Below, piece after piece: positions 23,576 through 35,558 of a stretch of DNA of 64,000 bases; the first letter of the stretch is position 1, and each line of letters starts with the position of its first letter. A program made the translations under genes and the position numbers. The notes under the pieces are model-generated. The model saw only the letters and a program-made list of their open reading frames with translations. It ran no database searches and was not told the origin of the DNA. The stretch lies in assembly GCA_963930655.1 (NCBI GenBank), contig OZ005607.1, positions 25,180,874 to 25,244,873 on the forward strand. Direction: 5' to 3'. The stretch comes from Myrica gale. Its lineage: Eukaryota > Streptophyta > Magnoliopsida > Fagales > Myricaceae.

Positions 23576-23891
23576 CAGTATTCCAGGTTGCTAAACAACA
23601 CTAATGAGATCTAATTAAAAAGGGTAAAAAGGCCAGTACATAGTGTTTCATGTTGGGCACAAAGAGCGGTTGCAGGACACAGTACTACCGAAACTAATAA
23701 GTGCTAGTATCATGACCAAAAGACACTGACAACTTGGACACAATTATGGGTCAACTCAGTTGAGAGCTGATACAAACAAAATACAACACAACATGACTCG
23801 TCAAAAGGATAAAACAATACAACAACTTAAAACTAAAAATCGAGCCTAGCAAAGGGCTATTAATGATATGATATCCAAATTGTACTAATTA

Positions 23892-24338
23892 TATAACAGT
23901 CCCACGTTGGTTAGGAAACATATGAAATAGTTTTATATAAGCTTGGAGGCACATCCACTTAGCAAGCCCGTTTTCCAAAGTGTAAATCTCCAAGCCTATG
24001 TGAGTCTATTACAAATAGTTTCAGAGTCGGTTGTGGGCTTTTGTGCTACCCTGCCGCCGCGCCTACGGAGTGACCGACCGTATATCCGGTGATCCTAGTA
24101 TGAGGAATAGAAGGCTCGGCCATGGATCCAGTGGAACGGGCACGACCCCAATCCGGTGAATAGAAGCCTCATGGAGCTCGACCAACGTGGACGTTGATTT
24201 TAAAAGGGCGATGGTATGTAACAGTCCCACATTGGTTAAGAAACATATGAAATAGCTTTATATAAGCTTGGAGTCACCTCTACTTTGCAAGCCGATTTTT
24301 TAAAGTGTGAATTTTCAAACCTATGTGGGTCCATTACC
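23892..24338. mobile_element. TRIM (miniature LTR retroelement)
   Basis: Two direct repeats of about 122 bp (23892-24013 and 24217-24338) begin TATAACAGTCCCAC / TGTAACAGTCCCAC and enclose about 203 bp of non-coding DNA. Just inside the left repeat a TTTCAGAG motif resembles the Met-tRNA primer-binding site of plant TRIMs. A purine-rich tract (AAAAGGGCGATGG) stands just before the right repeat. This layout is typical of terminal-repeat retrotransposons in miniature, which encode no protein. The outer 5-bp duplication is not clear. It is an old fossil copy. Confidence 0.75.
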
Positions 24339-24339
24339 T

Positions 24340-24783
24340 CCAAATTATAACTTCCCAAAGCAGCACTCATGCCCATGAAGCATAAACATGTCTAGAACAA
24401 TCAACGGTCAATATACCATGATTCGATTTTCTGTAACTGAAACATGTTCCCAAAATATGTATATATGGAAAATCGAAACTTTAAGTACGGCCATCAACCT
24501 TTATCAATATTGCATTCAAGTTCGTCAGTGGTGTATTAATTTTAACATGCAATTGGCTGGGTAACTTGGTTCTCACCAATCCACTCACCAAGTTAAACTT
24601 TCCCCTTTTGATTCTTCTTTAACTGGGTGCTGTTAAGTTTTGGAAAGTACTACATTAAATTAAAATACATTAGTTTGCTGAACACTAGCTATTGCATACT
24701 GATCAAACGGGTAGATCAGGATAAGAATTAGGCTTATCATGATCAGCCTGACGTACGAAAATTATAAACTCTGGAGGAGATCA
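24340..24783. other. Intergenic, no gene seen
   Basis: Spacer between the TRIM and the first copy of the direct duplication. No feature recognised. Confidence 0.4.
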
Positions 24784-25716
24784 GTATATAAGAAGCTGCC
24801 ATGTGGTCTTTGGGTTAATGTACACACAGAGGAGTAATTTGCTTCACATTTTTTTACAGATCAATGTGCCATAAAATTTCATTGAATGCGTCCATCTACT
24901 GTTGCAGGCCGTGATCTCACTTTTTAGAGCCGAGAAGAGCATACTTTTTGTAATCCTTTTTTTTTTACTCTGAGCTGAGTTAAACGCCTTCATGTGATGG
25001 TACGATAGTTTCAGGTGTAACTGTTTCTTCAACGATGCCAGGCCTTCAAGTTGTGCCCCACAATGAAATCAACAAATTCCCACACTTAATTAGCCCACAT
25101 TGTCACTATCTAATTATTTCCCGAACTCTTACATGATGAGGGTCACAGACTGCATGCCAGTGAAGTTTACGGTTTGAATCTCATCTAATCAATTAATGCT
25201 ATGTCTGTGATTCGCAGTGTTATTGCAGATATATCTCAAAATATGAATTTGTTTTCCAAGTTGTCCACGTGTATGATCGGAATTCTTTTAGATCTTCATT
25301 TTTCTATTTCAGTCCTAAAGCGACCTTAGACTAGGCCTAAGTGGCGGAGGCGGAGGTGATGTCATTCATAATTGCAAAGATGATTTCATTTTTGGTTACA
25401 TGATTCGCATTATCGCATGGGCACCACTAATAATTGTACTGAATTTCGTCCTAGCTGTTCTTAATGGCTTGAGTTTGTGTAGAGCTGTGGAGATTGTGAA
25501 TGTTGTGCAATTTGGCGATTAATTGGTGGAGAGACGGTTCTCATATTTTATGACATTTGTAGGATTATTGGGATGCAATTATAGAGATACTTCCATATTT
25601 AAATTATTGGAATTATTGGGATGGAAATATGGTGGCTATTTATTAGCCAAAGAAGGGGCTTGGGAGATGTGTGAATTTTGGACATGGTTTTCTAGAGAAT
25701 TAATGGGTAGCATTGG
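24784..25716. repeat. Segmental duplication, left copy
   Basis: About 930 bp, repeated in the same orientation at 27374-28343. Shared landmarks are GTATATAAGAAG at the start, GAGGAGTAATTTGCTTCACA, CTGTTGCAGGCCGTGATCTC, and TATTTATTAGCCAAAGAAGG near the end. The copies differ by scattered substitutions and small indels, so the duplication is not recent. Short open frames in the two copies are not conserved in frame, which argues against coding function. Confidence 0.8.
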
Positions 25717-27373
25717 ACCTCGGAAGGTGCGAGAGAAGTTTATGTAACTCGTTTTCATTTTAATCTAGTTGAAAGATGTCTGTATTACGGTTTATCTACT
25801 TTAATGTTTATGGTAATTATTGTAATTTTTCAGGAACAGATTGCATTACAGCGCTAGTGTAATTTAAAAGGAAATACTACACTGAAATGGAAGTATATTC
25901 TGAGATATTAGGCAAGAAGTCAAGATATGTTCAAGGATTAGGATGCATAGTTAAACCTGCGTCTTCATCAACTTTAACTACACAGTCTTCTGATCTACAG
26001 TACCAGCTAACTAAGGCAAGGATGAGATAGAAGTAGAGAAAAAGACTTGCAAGAATTTACGAAGAAGCGAGCTGAGATGGAGGCGACGCTGCCGGAAGAG
26101 TAGGAGCACATTTGGTTGGAGTAGGCGGAGCGCATGAAAAATGAGCAAGAGAGCATACGCGTAGAGCATGAGGAGCGCATGCGAAAGGAACAACAACGCT
26201 TACGGAAAAAATATCAAAGGAGCTGTAGCAGTGCATGTCTACTATAATGGAGAAGAAAATGTACGTCATGTCAAAGCGATTATTCAGTCAGTTTAGGGGC
26301 TCACACAGGTAGATGTGATATGTTGTAATATTTATGCTTTATAATTAATTGATATATTATGTACCATTACGATATTATTTTTGGTTTAATTACAGATCAT
26401 TATGTATTATTATTGATGTTTATGAATGCGAGTATTGTATTGTTATTGTAATAGTGCGTGTTATATAATATTTTTCATTATTATTTTTTTAAAAAATGAT
26501 TTTGTTAATACCTTTCGATCGATAATTTCAGCGATCGAACGGTTGTTGTGAACACTATCGGTCACGAATGACGTTGTTCGATCGCCAATATTAAAACGCT
26601 TAAAATAACGATCAATTAGTAACATCTACAATCGATCGCCCTGTGCAAGCGATCGACCAGTAAGCAAAAAGCGATCCATCGATATTATAAGCGAACGATC
26701 GGTAGAGAAATAGTCGGTCGATCATCCAAACATTACAATTGATCTTCATGTGACACCGATCGATCACTTCGAAAATAACCGTTCCATCGCTAGCATAATC
26801 GATCGATCAGTTCTTAATACAACGCTCGATCGTCCAACTCAACTGATCGATTGGTTAGACAAACACGTTCTATCAGTAAAACTGAAACAATCGATCGCCT
26901 TCTTCATAGTGTTCGATCGGTTAAATGTATCGATCGATTGTCTTCTTCATAGCGCTCGATCGGTTAAATGTATCGATCGATCATCAATATGGAATTGATC
27001 GATCGTCATTGTTTACCGTTTGATCGTCCTCAAATTGGCGATCGATATCCTACTCGATCGTTTCAAAACAAGGTCCGACCGATCGTGGATCCACCAGATC
27101 GATCCCTTTGGTTTCACTTTCCGATAAATACCTTTAACGATCGACCGTGTTTGACTGGACCACGATCGATCAAAAATTTTCTGATCCATCGGGGATTGTG
27201 CCAATTCGATCATTTCATTTAGTGACGAAATTTTTTCGTCACCAAAATTTTTTTGTAACGAAACTTCGTGACGAAAAAATTCCGTCACTAAAAACTTTAG
27301 TGATGAAATTTTTAGTGACTAAATTTTGATTTTTAGTGATTTTTTTTTGTAAAAGTCATATTTTTTTGTAGTG
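25717..27373. mobile_element. CACTA (En/Spm) transposon remnant, right part
   Basis: The right terminus is TTTTTTTGTAGTG at 27361-27373, the complement of CACTACAAAAAAA, the CACTA signature. Inside it, 26515-27190 holds about two dozen CGATCG-containing motifs in both orientations, the kind of subterminal repeat array that CACTA transposases bind. Further left, a plus-strand frame from ATG 25887 reads ILGKKSRYVQGLG, the conserved tail of plant Ptta/En/Spm-type transposase proteins, and then an Arg/Glu-rich coiled-coil-like tract (26040-26240) broken by stops. No left CACTA terminus was found, so it is truncated and immobile. Copy two of the flanking duplication begins at the very next base. 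Confidence 0.8.
26515..27190. repeat. CACTA subterminal repeat array (CGATCG motifs)
   Basis: The palindromic core GATCG/CGATC appears about 24 times in some 675 bp, often as CGATCGATC, separated by unrelated 15-30-bp spacers. It adjoins the CACTA terminus. Array position and spacing fit transposase-binding sites; being palindromic, the motif has no fixed orientation. Confidence 0.8.
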
Positions 27374-28343
27374 GTATATAAGAAGTTGCCATGTGGTCTT
27401 TGGGTTAATGTTACACAGAGGAGTAATTTGCTTCACATTTTTTTTACAGATTAATGTTCCATAAAATTTCTTTGAATGCGTCCATCTGCTGTTGCAGGCC
27501 GTGATCTCACTTTTTAGGGCCAAGAAGGCGAGAAGAGCTTACGTACTTTTTATCTTTTTTTCACTCTGAGCTGAGTTAAACGCCTTCATGTGATGGTACG
27601 ATAGTTTCAGAGGCACCGTCTGTTTCTTCAACGATGCCAGGCCTACAAGTTGTGCCCCCAATGAAATCTACAAATTCCCACACTTAGCCCACATTGTCAC
27701 AATCTAATTATTTCTCGAACTCTTACATGATCGAGGGTCAAAGACTGCATGCCATTGAAGTTTATTACGGTTTGAATCTCGTCTAATCAATTAATGCTAT
27801 GTCCGTGATTCGCAGTGTTATTGCATATATATCTCAAAATATGAATTTGTTTTCCAAGTTGTCCACGTGTATGATCGGAATATTAATCTTTTAGATCTTC
27901 ATTTTTCTTTTTCAGACTTAAAGCGACCTTAGACTAGGCCTAAGTGGCGGAGGTGATGTCATTCATAATTACAAAGATGATCTCATTTTTGGGTATAGGA
28001 CTTGCATTATCGCATGAGCACCATTATATTATAATAATTGTACTGATCAACTTCGTCCTAGCTGTTTTTGATGGCTGCAGTTTGCGTAGAGCTGTGGAGA
28101 TTATGAATGTTGTGCTTCAATGTGATTCCAGTTTGGCGATTAATTGGCTGATGAGAGATGGTTCTCATATGTTGTGACATTTGTAGGATTATTGGGATGC
28201 AATTATAGAGATACTCCCATATTTTAATTATTGGACTTATTGGGATGGAAATATGGTGGCTATTTATTAGCCAAAGAAGGGGCTTGGGAGATGTGTGAAT
28301 TTTGGACATAGTTTTCTAGAGAATTAATTGGTAGCATTGCAAA
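27374..28343. repeat. Segmental duplication, right copy
   Basis: The partner of 24784-25716. It starts at the base after the CACTA terminus and diverges from the left copy after GGTAGCATTG. It carries small insertions relative to the left copy. The 77-residue frame at 27944-28177 is broken in the left copy and is not treated as a gene. Confidence 0.8.
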
Positions 28344-29289
28344 GGATGGATGGTCCTATTATTCAATTTGTGGATTTAGATTTGTTACCTATATAATCTG
28401 AGAGGTGTTTAATGTTTTGACAAATTTCTCCAGTATTAGAGGTTAGTTTGTGTTTGTTTATTTGTTTTTGCGTCCTTATTTTCTGTACATTTGTGACTCT
28501 TGTTTAGTTGTCTGGAGGTACCTATGGTATTCTTATTCTATAAACGAGATTTTGAGGTATTCTTATCTAATAAACGAGATTTTTAATACTATTTAAATTA
28601 CCGTACCCTTTTAAAAAAATCAAAATTTCTCTCATTCGCTATTTAATGATATAGAAACGATTGGGAAAAAGGATCTAGGACGTTCTAGTATTAGGTATGG
28701 AAGTAATGTGGGATAGCCTTCCTCGTCAGTAGTTTCAGGAAGTTGGGAAGTAATGTGGGTAGCCTTACTGGGTCAGTAGTTTCAGGAAGTTGGTTCCGTT
28801 ATTTACGTTTATGTACCTCCCTGTTCCCCGTCCTAAAATCTTCTCCTTCTTCTTCTTCGTCTGGTCCTTTTTTTCACCTATACCTGACAGTACCTTCTTT
28901 TACACCATTCGGCCCATCTATATGCTTCTCTAATAGCTCCAAATCATATAAAGAAGAAAATATCTACATCTGCAGACATACGCCATGAGGATAACTACGT
29001 TCACTCCAGTTATCTGCTTCTCCATTTTTAGCTCCAACTGCAAAGACCAAGACTTGTTACCCTAGCAGCAATTAAATTCATCCATGGATACTTCCTTTGG
29101 GTAAAGATGGTCAGATCCTTCAAAGAGCATTAATTACTGTAAATCAAATATTATATTATTGGATTATTCACGACATTTTTCTTCTTTATGTTATTTATAA
29201 TTTTCATCCACTGGACCGTTTAATTCCTAGGGATAGAAGCAATATCGTTGAGAATGTCTCGTAAAATAAATATTATATAGTTCGGATTC
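28344..29289. other. Intergenic with a short tandem duplication
   Basis: No gene seen. Near 28690-28795 a block of about 55 bp (GGAAGTAATGTGGG ... CAGTAGTTTCAGGAAGTTGG) is present twice in tandem. The rest is AT-rich spacer with a CT-rich patch near 28840. Confidence 0.45.
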
Positions 29290-30998
29290 GGATTCGGATT
29301 CCATCCAGGCATCAAGTTTTCAGATATGAGCAGATAGAAGGTCTGGATGAGTTGTCACGTCAATTAATGAAAGCATGTGCGCTCGGCTCGGCTCCTCAAT
29401 CTTTTTGCCTTTAGCGCAGTAACTTAGCAGTACCGGTCATACCTATAAAATTAAGAGAGCAAAGATGTCTGACCGGCACAACAAAAAAAAGACGCGCCTT
29501 TTAATCTCCCCAAAATATCTCGAATTAAAATTCTCACATCTTCGTCCTGTCTCTCAAAACACGAATCTCTCTCCCCAAATCCCGAAGAATCCCTCTCCCC
29601 AAATCACCCAAACCTCTCCCAAATCCCAGGAACCACTCTCCTAGTTTTAGGCTACACCTCTTCCTAGGGGTCGGACCTCTTTGCTCAGACGGTTTAGACA
29701 CGTGAGGAACTTTGTTGGGTTTTTCATGGTAAGTTGTTTTTTCGTCGGGTATTCAAGGTTTTTGTTTATGTTGTGTGAAGGAATTTTTGTGACTCTTTAG
29801 TGTGTAATGAAGTCTAAGTTCGACCTGTATTTGGGCTTGAATTTTTTCATATGTTTGGTTCTGTGACTCTTCAGTGTAATGAAATATTTTTTCACTTCCA
29901 TTTAGGGCATTCTTATTTTGTTATAATGTTTCCATATGTGTGACCAAGTCATCCATGTTTAGTTGTTGTCATAATTTCTTGCTCTATTGAACCCTGTTTA
30001 GATGTGGAAGTATGTGAGTAGGAAAATGATAACAAGAATGAGTTGTTTGATTTGTTTAGTTAACGGGCTTTCAAATAAAGAGATAAAATTATTTAAAATT
30101 GTGTTTTATATTTCAAATTCAAAATATTTTCTTTAAATTCGAATTATTTTTTTATAAATTTAAAAATTGGAGTCTATCTTTCTTGCTTAATTTCTATCGC
30201 CTTTGGCCTTGATTGGCTGCAAAGAAAAGTCTTGCAAGAAAGTAGGTTCTCTGGGAGGATAAACTAAACTAAAGAAAGGTAAAAAAAAGAACAAAATAGT
30301 TACCCATTACAATAACGTTTCCCACAAGTATCTCAATGACGTGGAAAGTTAATTAGGTTTTTCATAATTTCGTGATGCATTATCCTTGTTAAATATACGA
30401 ATGACTTTCCTCTTCTCAAGTTGCTGCTATGAAAAAATTCAAGCTCAAATACATGTTGTACTGAGACTTCATTACTAAAGAGTCACAAAAATTCCTTCAC
30501 ACAACATAAACAAAAACAAAAATCTTGAATACCCAAAGAAGAAACAACTTACCGTGAAAAACCCAACAAAGTTCCTCACCAGTCTCAACCGTCTGAGCAA
30601 AGAGGTCCGACCCCTAGGAATAGGTGTAACCTAAAACTAGGAGAGAGATTCCTGGGATTTGGGAGAGGGATTCTTGGGGATTTGGGGAAAGAGATTCGTG
30701 TTTTGAGAGACAGGACGAAGATGTGGGAATTTTAATTCGAGATGTTTTGGGGGAAATTAAAAGGCACGTATTTTTTTACCGTACCTGATGGACTTCTTTG
30801 CTCTCTTAATTTTATAGGTTTGATTGATACTACTAAGTGAAGGCGCTAAAGGCAGAAGATTGAGGAGCTGATCAGCAAAGCGCACATGCTTTCATTAATT
30901 GACTTGGCGCCCTCCAGTGCATTGGATTTGTTGCAATTCATCCAGACCTTCTATCTGCTCATATCTGAAAACTTGTTGTCTGGATGGAATCCGAATCC
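29290..30998. repeat. 1.7-kb inverted repeat with arms of about 565 bp
   Basis: The left arm (29290-29853) and right arm (30428-30998) are inverted copies along their whole length, with a 574-bp loop. Outer landmarks are GGATTCGGATTCCATCC and its complement; inner landmarks are CTTCACACAACATAAACAAA and GAAAAAATTCAAGC. The left arm reads like a gene start: a CT-rich leader, then CATGGTAAGTTG, an ATG next to a donor-like GTAAGT. This could be a large Mutator-like foldback or an inverted gene-end duplication. I found no convincing 9-bp target duplication. A read-through transcript would fold into a long hairpin. Confidence 0.8.
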
Positions 30999-31008
30999 AG
31001 TTTCGTTC

Positions 31009-32195
31009 TACTGTCAGGATGACTGATCCTCCACTTGTCAGTTTCTAATCTTATTCGCTTTCGTTGAGCATCAAAAAAGTAGGCTGAAAACTTACAAGAG
31101 TCATTCTTCTTTCCCATCACTCAAACGTCCCATATGAGCAGAGACATGATTCCATATAAGTTGTTTTGTGTTGTCATTTTACTCGGCATATATGATAAAT
31201 TTAGCGGTCAAATAGTACATGAATCAAGTAAAACCTAAGGATTGTGGTATTATCTTTTCTCCATACGGTCGCATAAGGGTGTAAGCTATGGTATAGACAT
31301 GTCTTGGGACCTTTTGTAGCTTCTTATACAGAAGAAATGAATTATAGCCAGATGGTGCGGCTACTGGAGACTTGGAGGATTTAACCAAGCCACGCGAGAG
31401 ATAGAGACAGTGAGAGCTTAAAACAGTGAGGGGGTTGGGACAGTCTCTCTGCTCGTAAGGAGCTAAGCCGACCAGGGCGCGCCCACCAAAGTAAATGCTG
31501 GGTTGGATTGCAACTATTTGTTTCCCAAGTAGTAGAAATCACAAAAGAAAATACATAAATTACTACAAGGCATGCAGCATTGTACAAATGGTCCTGTGTA
31601 TACAAGGTACGTTCTCTCTCTCTCTCTCTCCCGCCTTGGGGCCTATGTGAACGGGAACTCGATTATGGCTTTGGGGGACAACCTCCAACCCCAATTACAA
31701 CTTTGTCTTTTGGCCTTTTCCCACGTTGTGAAACTCCACTCAGCGGCTCAGCCCTGGGATGGAGAGGTAATTTTCCTTTCTATTTTTTTACCCATTTTCC
31801 CACTGTCCCATAAAAAAAGCTTGTTCTTTCAAGTCCCAAGATTATCTTCTTCTCTCCCCTCCCACAGTTCAACTTTTCAAAAGTCTCTCTTCCTCTCTCC
31901 CTTTCTCTCTCCCGTCTTTAGCATTATTTGTCCATTGTTTAGACATAAGTCACAAGTGATTTCTTGTCTCTCCTTTTTCACCCAATTGCGTTTACTTTAA
32001 CAACCTTGATTTTGTACTTTTTCTGTTTTTTTTTTTCTTTTCATTTAGACATTCACCCTCCCCCTCTTTTAATTTGGTTGTTTTGTTCATTATCTACCTT
32101 GTAAACTTTTGATTACCTTTCTCTCTGTCCCTCTGTCCCTCTCTCTATATTAACCTACACCTCTGCCCAAACTCTTTTATCCTTCCACTCTCATC
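31009..32195 (+). promoter_or_regulatory. WIP gene upstream region and 5' leader
   Basis: There is a (CT)n tract at 31614-31631 and long pyrimidine-rich DNA from about 31780 to 32190, the usual look of a plant leader. CTCTCTCTATATTAACC near 32140 could be a TATA-type element, with transcription starting shortly before the ATG. Frames at 31572-32000 translate this low-complexity DNA and are not genes. Confidence 0.45.
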
Positions 32196-34421
32196 ATGAC
32201 TGATCCCTACTCCAATTACTTCAGTGGGTGGTTCAACCTCAACCCTCTCCACCGCTTCTCCTCCTCGACATCTTCTTCCAAGCCATGTTGGTATTCCTCT
32301 TATGACTGCTGCTCAAGCAACATCCACACGACCATGTTCACTTGCTTTGAGTCCTCTCCTCCGTCTCCCCCTTTAAAAGAAGCTCTGCCCCTCCTCACTT
32401 TAAGCCCCACAAGACATGAAGAACAAGAATCTTCCCGTGGTGCCATGGAAGTGGACAAGAACAAGGACAAAGATGAATGCTTATTCTCTGTTACACCTGC
32501 AGACGATGACAGTGTTGCAGTGGCTCTGCATTTAGGGCTTCCTAGCCCTAGCTCTGCTGATTTGATCTCAAGGCTCTCCTCCACAGAGATCTGGGATAAA
32601 GATGAAGTTACTATTGCTTCTGGGTATCCCTCAAACAGGCTCAACAAGGGACAGTATTGGATCCCTACCCCTGCACAGATCCTAATTGGTCCAACACAGT
32701 TCTCATGCCCCCTTTGTTTCAAGTCCTTCAACAGATACAACAACATGCAGGTTTGTTAACTTTGATGATATGAATTCTGTTCCTGGAAAAAGATATAAAA
32801 ACAAAGAATACAGAAAAAGGGTTCCCTAATTCCCTTTTCCTTCCTCTACCATCCCTTTTTTATTTTCCTTTTAGTGGTCATGAAAAAGAGAAAACCCACT
32901 ACTATCTTTGCTTGTTCACTTCTTTTCTAGCTTGATTTCAACCTTTTGCTTTTATGTTAAGCGGACTAATCGGAGGAAATAGTATATGGGTCCTTGGGGT
33001 ACTGCTTTTATGAATATTATACATACCTATGCTTTAACCTTAGTTGTATTCAAAATTTTGAGCTTAGCTTGAGAATTTTGATTTTTTTCCCCTTCTCCTC
33101 TAAAGTTTCTTCCTTCCCACCCAGTTTTTTTTTCAAACTTTTTAATCTTTAGTTTAGGTTCCTTCGCTAGGTTCATTTTATCTTTTTGCATGATTAGAAT
33201 CTTAAAAAAATGAATAAATCTAACTTGTCCAACTGAGAATAAGATCAGCAACCATATTTATTAGATTGAACAAGACATTGTCAGGCTTTTTGCACCTTGA
33301 AGTTTGTGTATCGAACGTAGGCAGGTGTGTAATTAAAACTGAAGATATCCCAGTTCTTCCAGGGCTAGGTAACCTTCACCAAGTCCAATAACACAATTTC
33401 TCACTCTGAACACTCAACCTGAAGAGCAAAACCACCTCAAATCCATGGCAACCCCGCGCATAGTATTGCTTCATCTGCAAATGCATAAAACTCTCTCTTC
33501 CCTCGAACATACACCATTGGTCTCCCGTTTTCTTTTATCGTAAAGACTTCTTGAAACTCTTTGAAATAAACGTCTATCCTTGCTTCCATAGACAGACTAT
33601 CCGCTGGTTCTTTACTACACATTTGAAAAGGAGACAACTCATACTCGGCAGCAAACGTGCAGAAAAATCCCAACCAACCCTTTCACCCATGAGTGCTTTA
33701 AAGAAAAGCAGAAAATGCGAATGCTCTTTGGACAAGTCCTGATTTGACTAGGAGAAAAATACCTCATGAGGTGGAGCATAGTTCCTATTTGATTCACTGC
33801 TCCTTATTTTTATTCTTTCAACTTCCGAATCTTTTCGAAGCAGAATTTTTTAGGGCTTAATTATAAACCGCCTTAGTACACCCCTATAATACTAGAGACG
33901 TGGATAGAGACATATGATCATTAACCCTAACTTGGACACTTTTTTCTTCCGTCTTAATCTTGATTGCTGCTGCTATTGTACAGATGCATATGTGGGGGCA
34001 TGGATCTCAATATAGAAAAGGGCCGGAGTCTCTAAGGGGAACACAACCGACAGCCATGCTTAGACTTCCTTGCTATTGTTGTGCACCAGGGTGCAGGAAC
34101 AACATTGACCACCCAAGATCAAAACCACTCAAAGACTTCAGGACTCTCCAAACTCATTACAAGAGAAAGCATGGTATCAAGCCTTTCATGTGTAGAAAAT
34201 GTGGCAAGGCCTTTGCTGTGAGAGGTGATTGGAGAACCCACGAGAAGAATTGTGGGAAGCTTTGGTATTGCACTTGTGGGTCTGATTTCAAACACAAAAG
34301 GTCTCTCAAAGATCACATCAAGGCATTTGGACATGGCCATGCAGCTTATGGAATTGACTGTTTCGAAGAGGAAGATGAAGCAGCCTCTGAAATTGAGCAA
34401 GATAACGAGTCCTCCCAGTGA
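32196..34421 (+). CDS. WIP-domain C2H2 zinc-finger transcription factor
   Basis: This encodes a 330-residue nuclear regulator of the plant-specific WIP subfamily, relatives of which (TT1, NTT/WIP2, WIP4, WIP5, DOT5/WIP6) control cell fate in seed coat, transmitting tract and root. Exon 1 is 32196-32750 and exon 2 is 33984-34421, joined in phase 0 inside the first zinc finger. W155-I156-P157 gives the family its name. Finger 1 is C171-x2-C174-x12-H187-x3-H191. The other finger segments follow ([62 protein letters not shown]). The variable N terminus is Ser/Pro-rich and holds an acidic stretch; the C-terminal tail is acidic. The N terminus [13 protein letters not shown] and the near-identical finger block fit the NTT/WIP2-WIP4-WIP5 branch; I cannot separate these without a tree. 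The 1.23-kb intron holds an unexplained antisense frame. Confidence 0.92.
33437..33673 (-). other. Unrecognised protein-like ORF inside the WIP intron
   Basis: A 78-residue frame antisense to the WIP gene contains [20 protein letters not shown] and a following [19 protein letters not shown] stretch, with balanced amino-acid use unlike the AT-rich noise around it. Upstream on the minus strand, a second frame ([14 protein letters not shown]-like) gives similar texture in a shifted frame. I do not recognise the family. It may be a fragment of a gene or transposon dropped into the intron. It is not shown to be expressed. Confidence 0.3.
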
Positions 34422-35295
34422 CACAGGCGAAATCAAAGGGATCTCTAGCCAAAAAGATCTCTGAAGTTTCTTTTTGAGCTGCGCTTTACCCACCGTTGTC
34501 TAATGTAAGAACATATTAATGTCTGCATTATTTGAGAGCAGTTTTCGTCCTTAATTCCATCTTTCAGTAGGACTTCTTTTCTTTTTTATTCCTAGATTTT
34601 CCTACGTTACTGCAGGCTCCTTACATAGAGACTAAAATGTCAGGCCAAGTTCATTGAGCATTTTGACTCTCTCGAGCGAGCGACAGATATTTACCTCCGC
34701 TAAAATTAGTTGAATCATGATACACAAAGAAACACCAACACAAAAGCATTAACCTTACGGAGATCACCGATGTTTTCCTCCAAAAGAAGGTCGGGACTTG
34801 ATGTGAAGTTAGATTTGATTAATATTCATAAGAAACAATTTTTTGAGGTAATTAGGAGGCTCTTTTGAGGGATCTATTTTTCAAGACTACATCAAGAACA
34901 CCAATCGTATTAACGAGAGAGTACAGGTCTGTCATCTGTGGGAACTGGGAAGTAGGATATATTAGCAAATGAGGAGAGGAAAAGAAACGCTTTTTATTTC
35001 CAGTGTAGTTTTTTTTTTCTAGCAAATTTAAGAAGCGTGACTAAGTTTGCGGGGGTGGAAAATTTGACCGCCGGATCTATCCCTCTCCAAAAGGAGGAGG
35101 TGCCAACTGAGCTAAAGCTCATTGGCTATTTCCAGTGTGTAGTAAATGCGAAGCGTTTTATAATATATGCAGATATGCGACAACCTTTGTCCTCAATAAT
35201 TCCTTTTTTAAGGTCTGCAGCAGTTATTGATATTGATGGGAGCTGAAGCATATTGGTGCTCGGGTCCGAGGTAGACAAAGACTACAGAGAATAAG

Positions 35296-35296
<1 letters not shown>
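34422..35296. other. WIP 3' flank and intergenic DNA
   Basis: The first 100-150 bases are the likely WIP 3' untranslated region. The remainder shows no exon or element. The 69-residue frame at 35037-35246 has no domain signal. Confidence 0.4.

Positions 35297-35354
<58 letters not shown>
35297..35354. repeat. (AT)n microsatellite
   Basis: An almost pure AT dinucleotide run of about 58 bp. Shorter AT runs occur near 35471, 36450 and 36793. Confidence 0.95.
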
Positions 35355-35356
<2 letters not shown>

Positions 35357-35558
35357 CATATATATGCTAGAATTTGGAATACGAAAGAAAAGAAAGATTT
35401 ATTCAACATGTAAAATGCTCAGCATTTCGAGTGTGCATTAGATACGGTTTCCCTTTTGTTATTGGTCCTGGATATATATATATCTGCTCGATCAAAAGAA
35501 AAAAAAATGGTGGTTATACTTATCTCTCTCTCCATCGGAGGATGGGACACATACTATA

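Noticed and set aside
26515-27190. CRISPR-like regularly spaced repeats
   Set aside because: Motifs are short, palindromic and irregularly spaced in a plant genome beside a CACTA terminus.
27944-28177. 77-residue frame in the right duplication copy
   Set aside because: The left copy (25355-25545) has indels that break the frame, so it is not maintained as protein.
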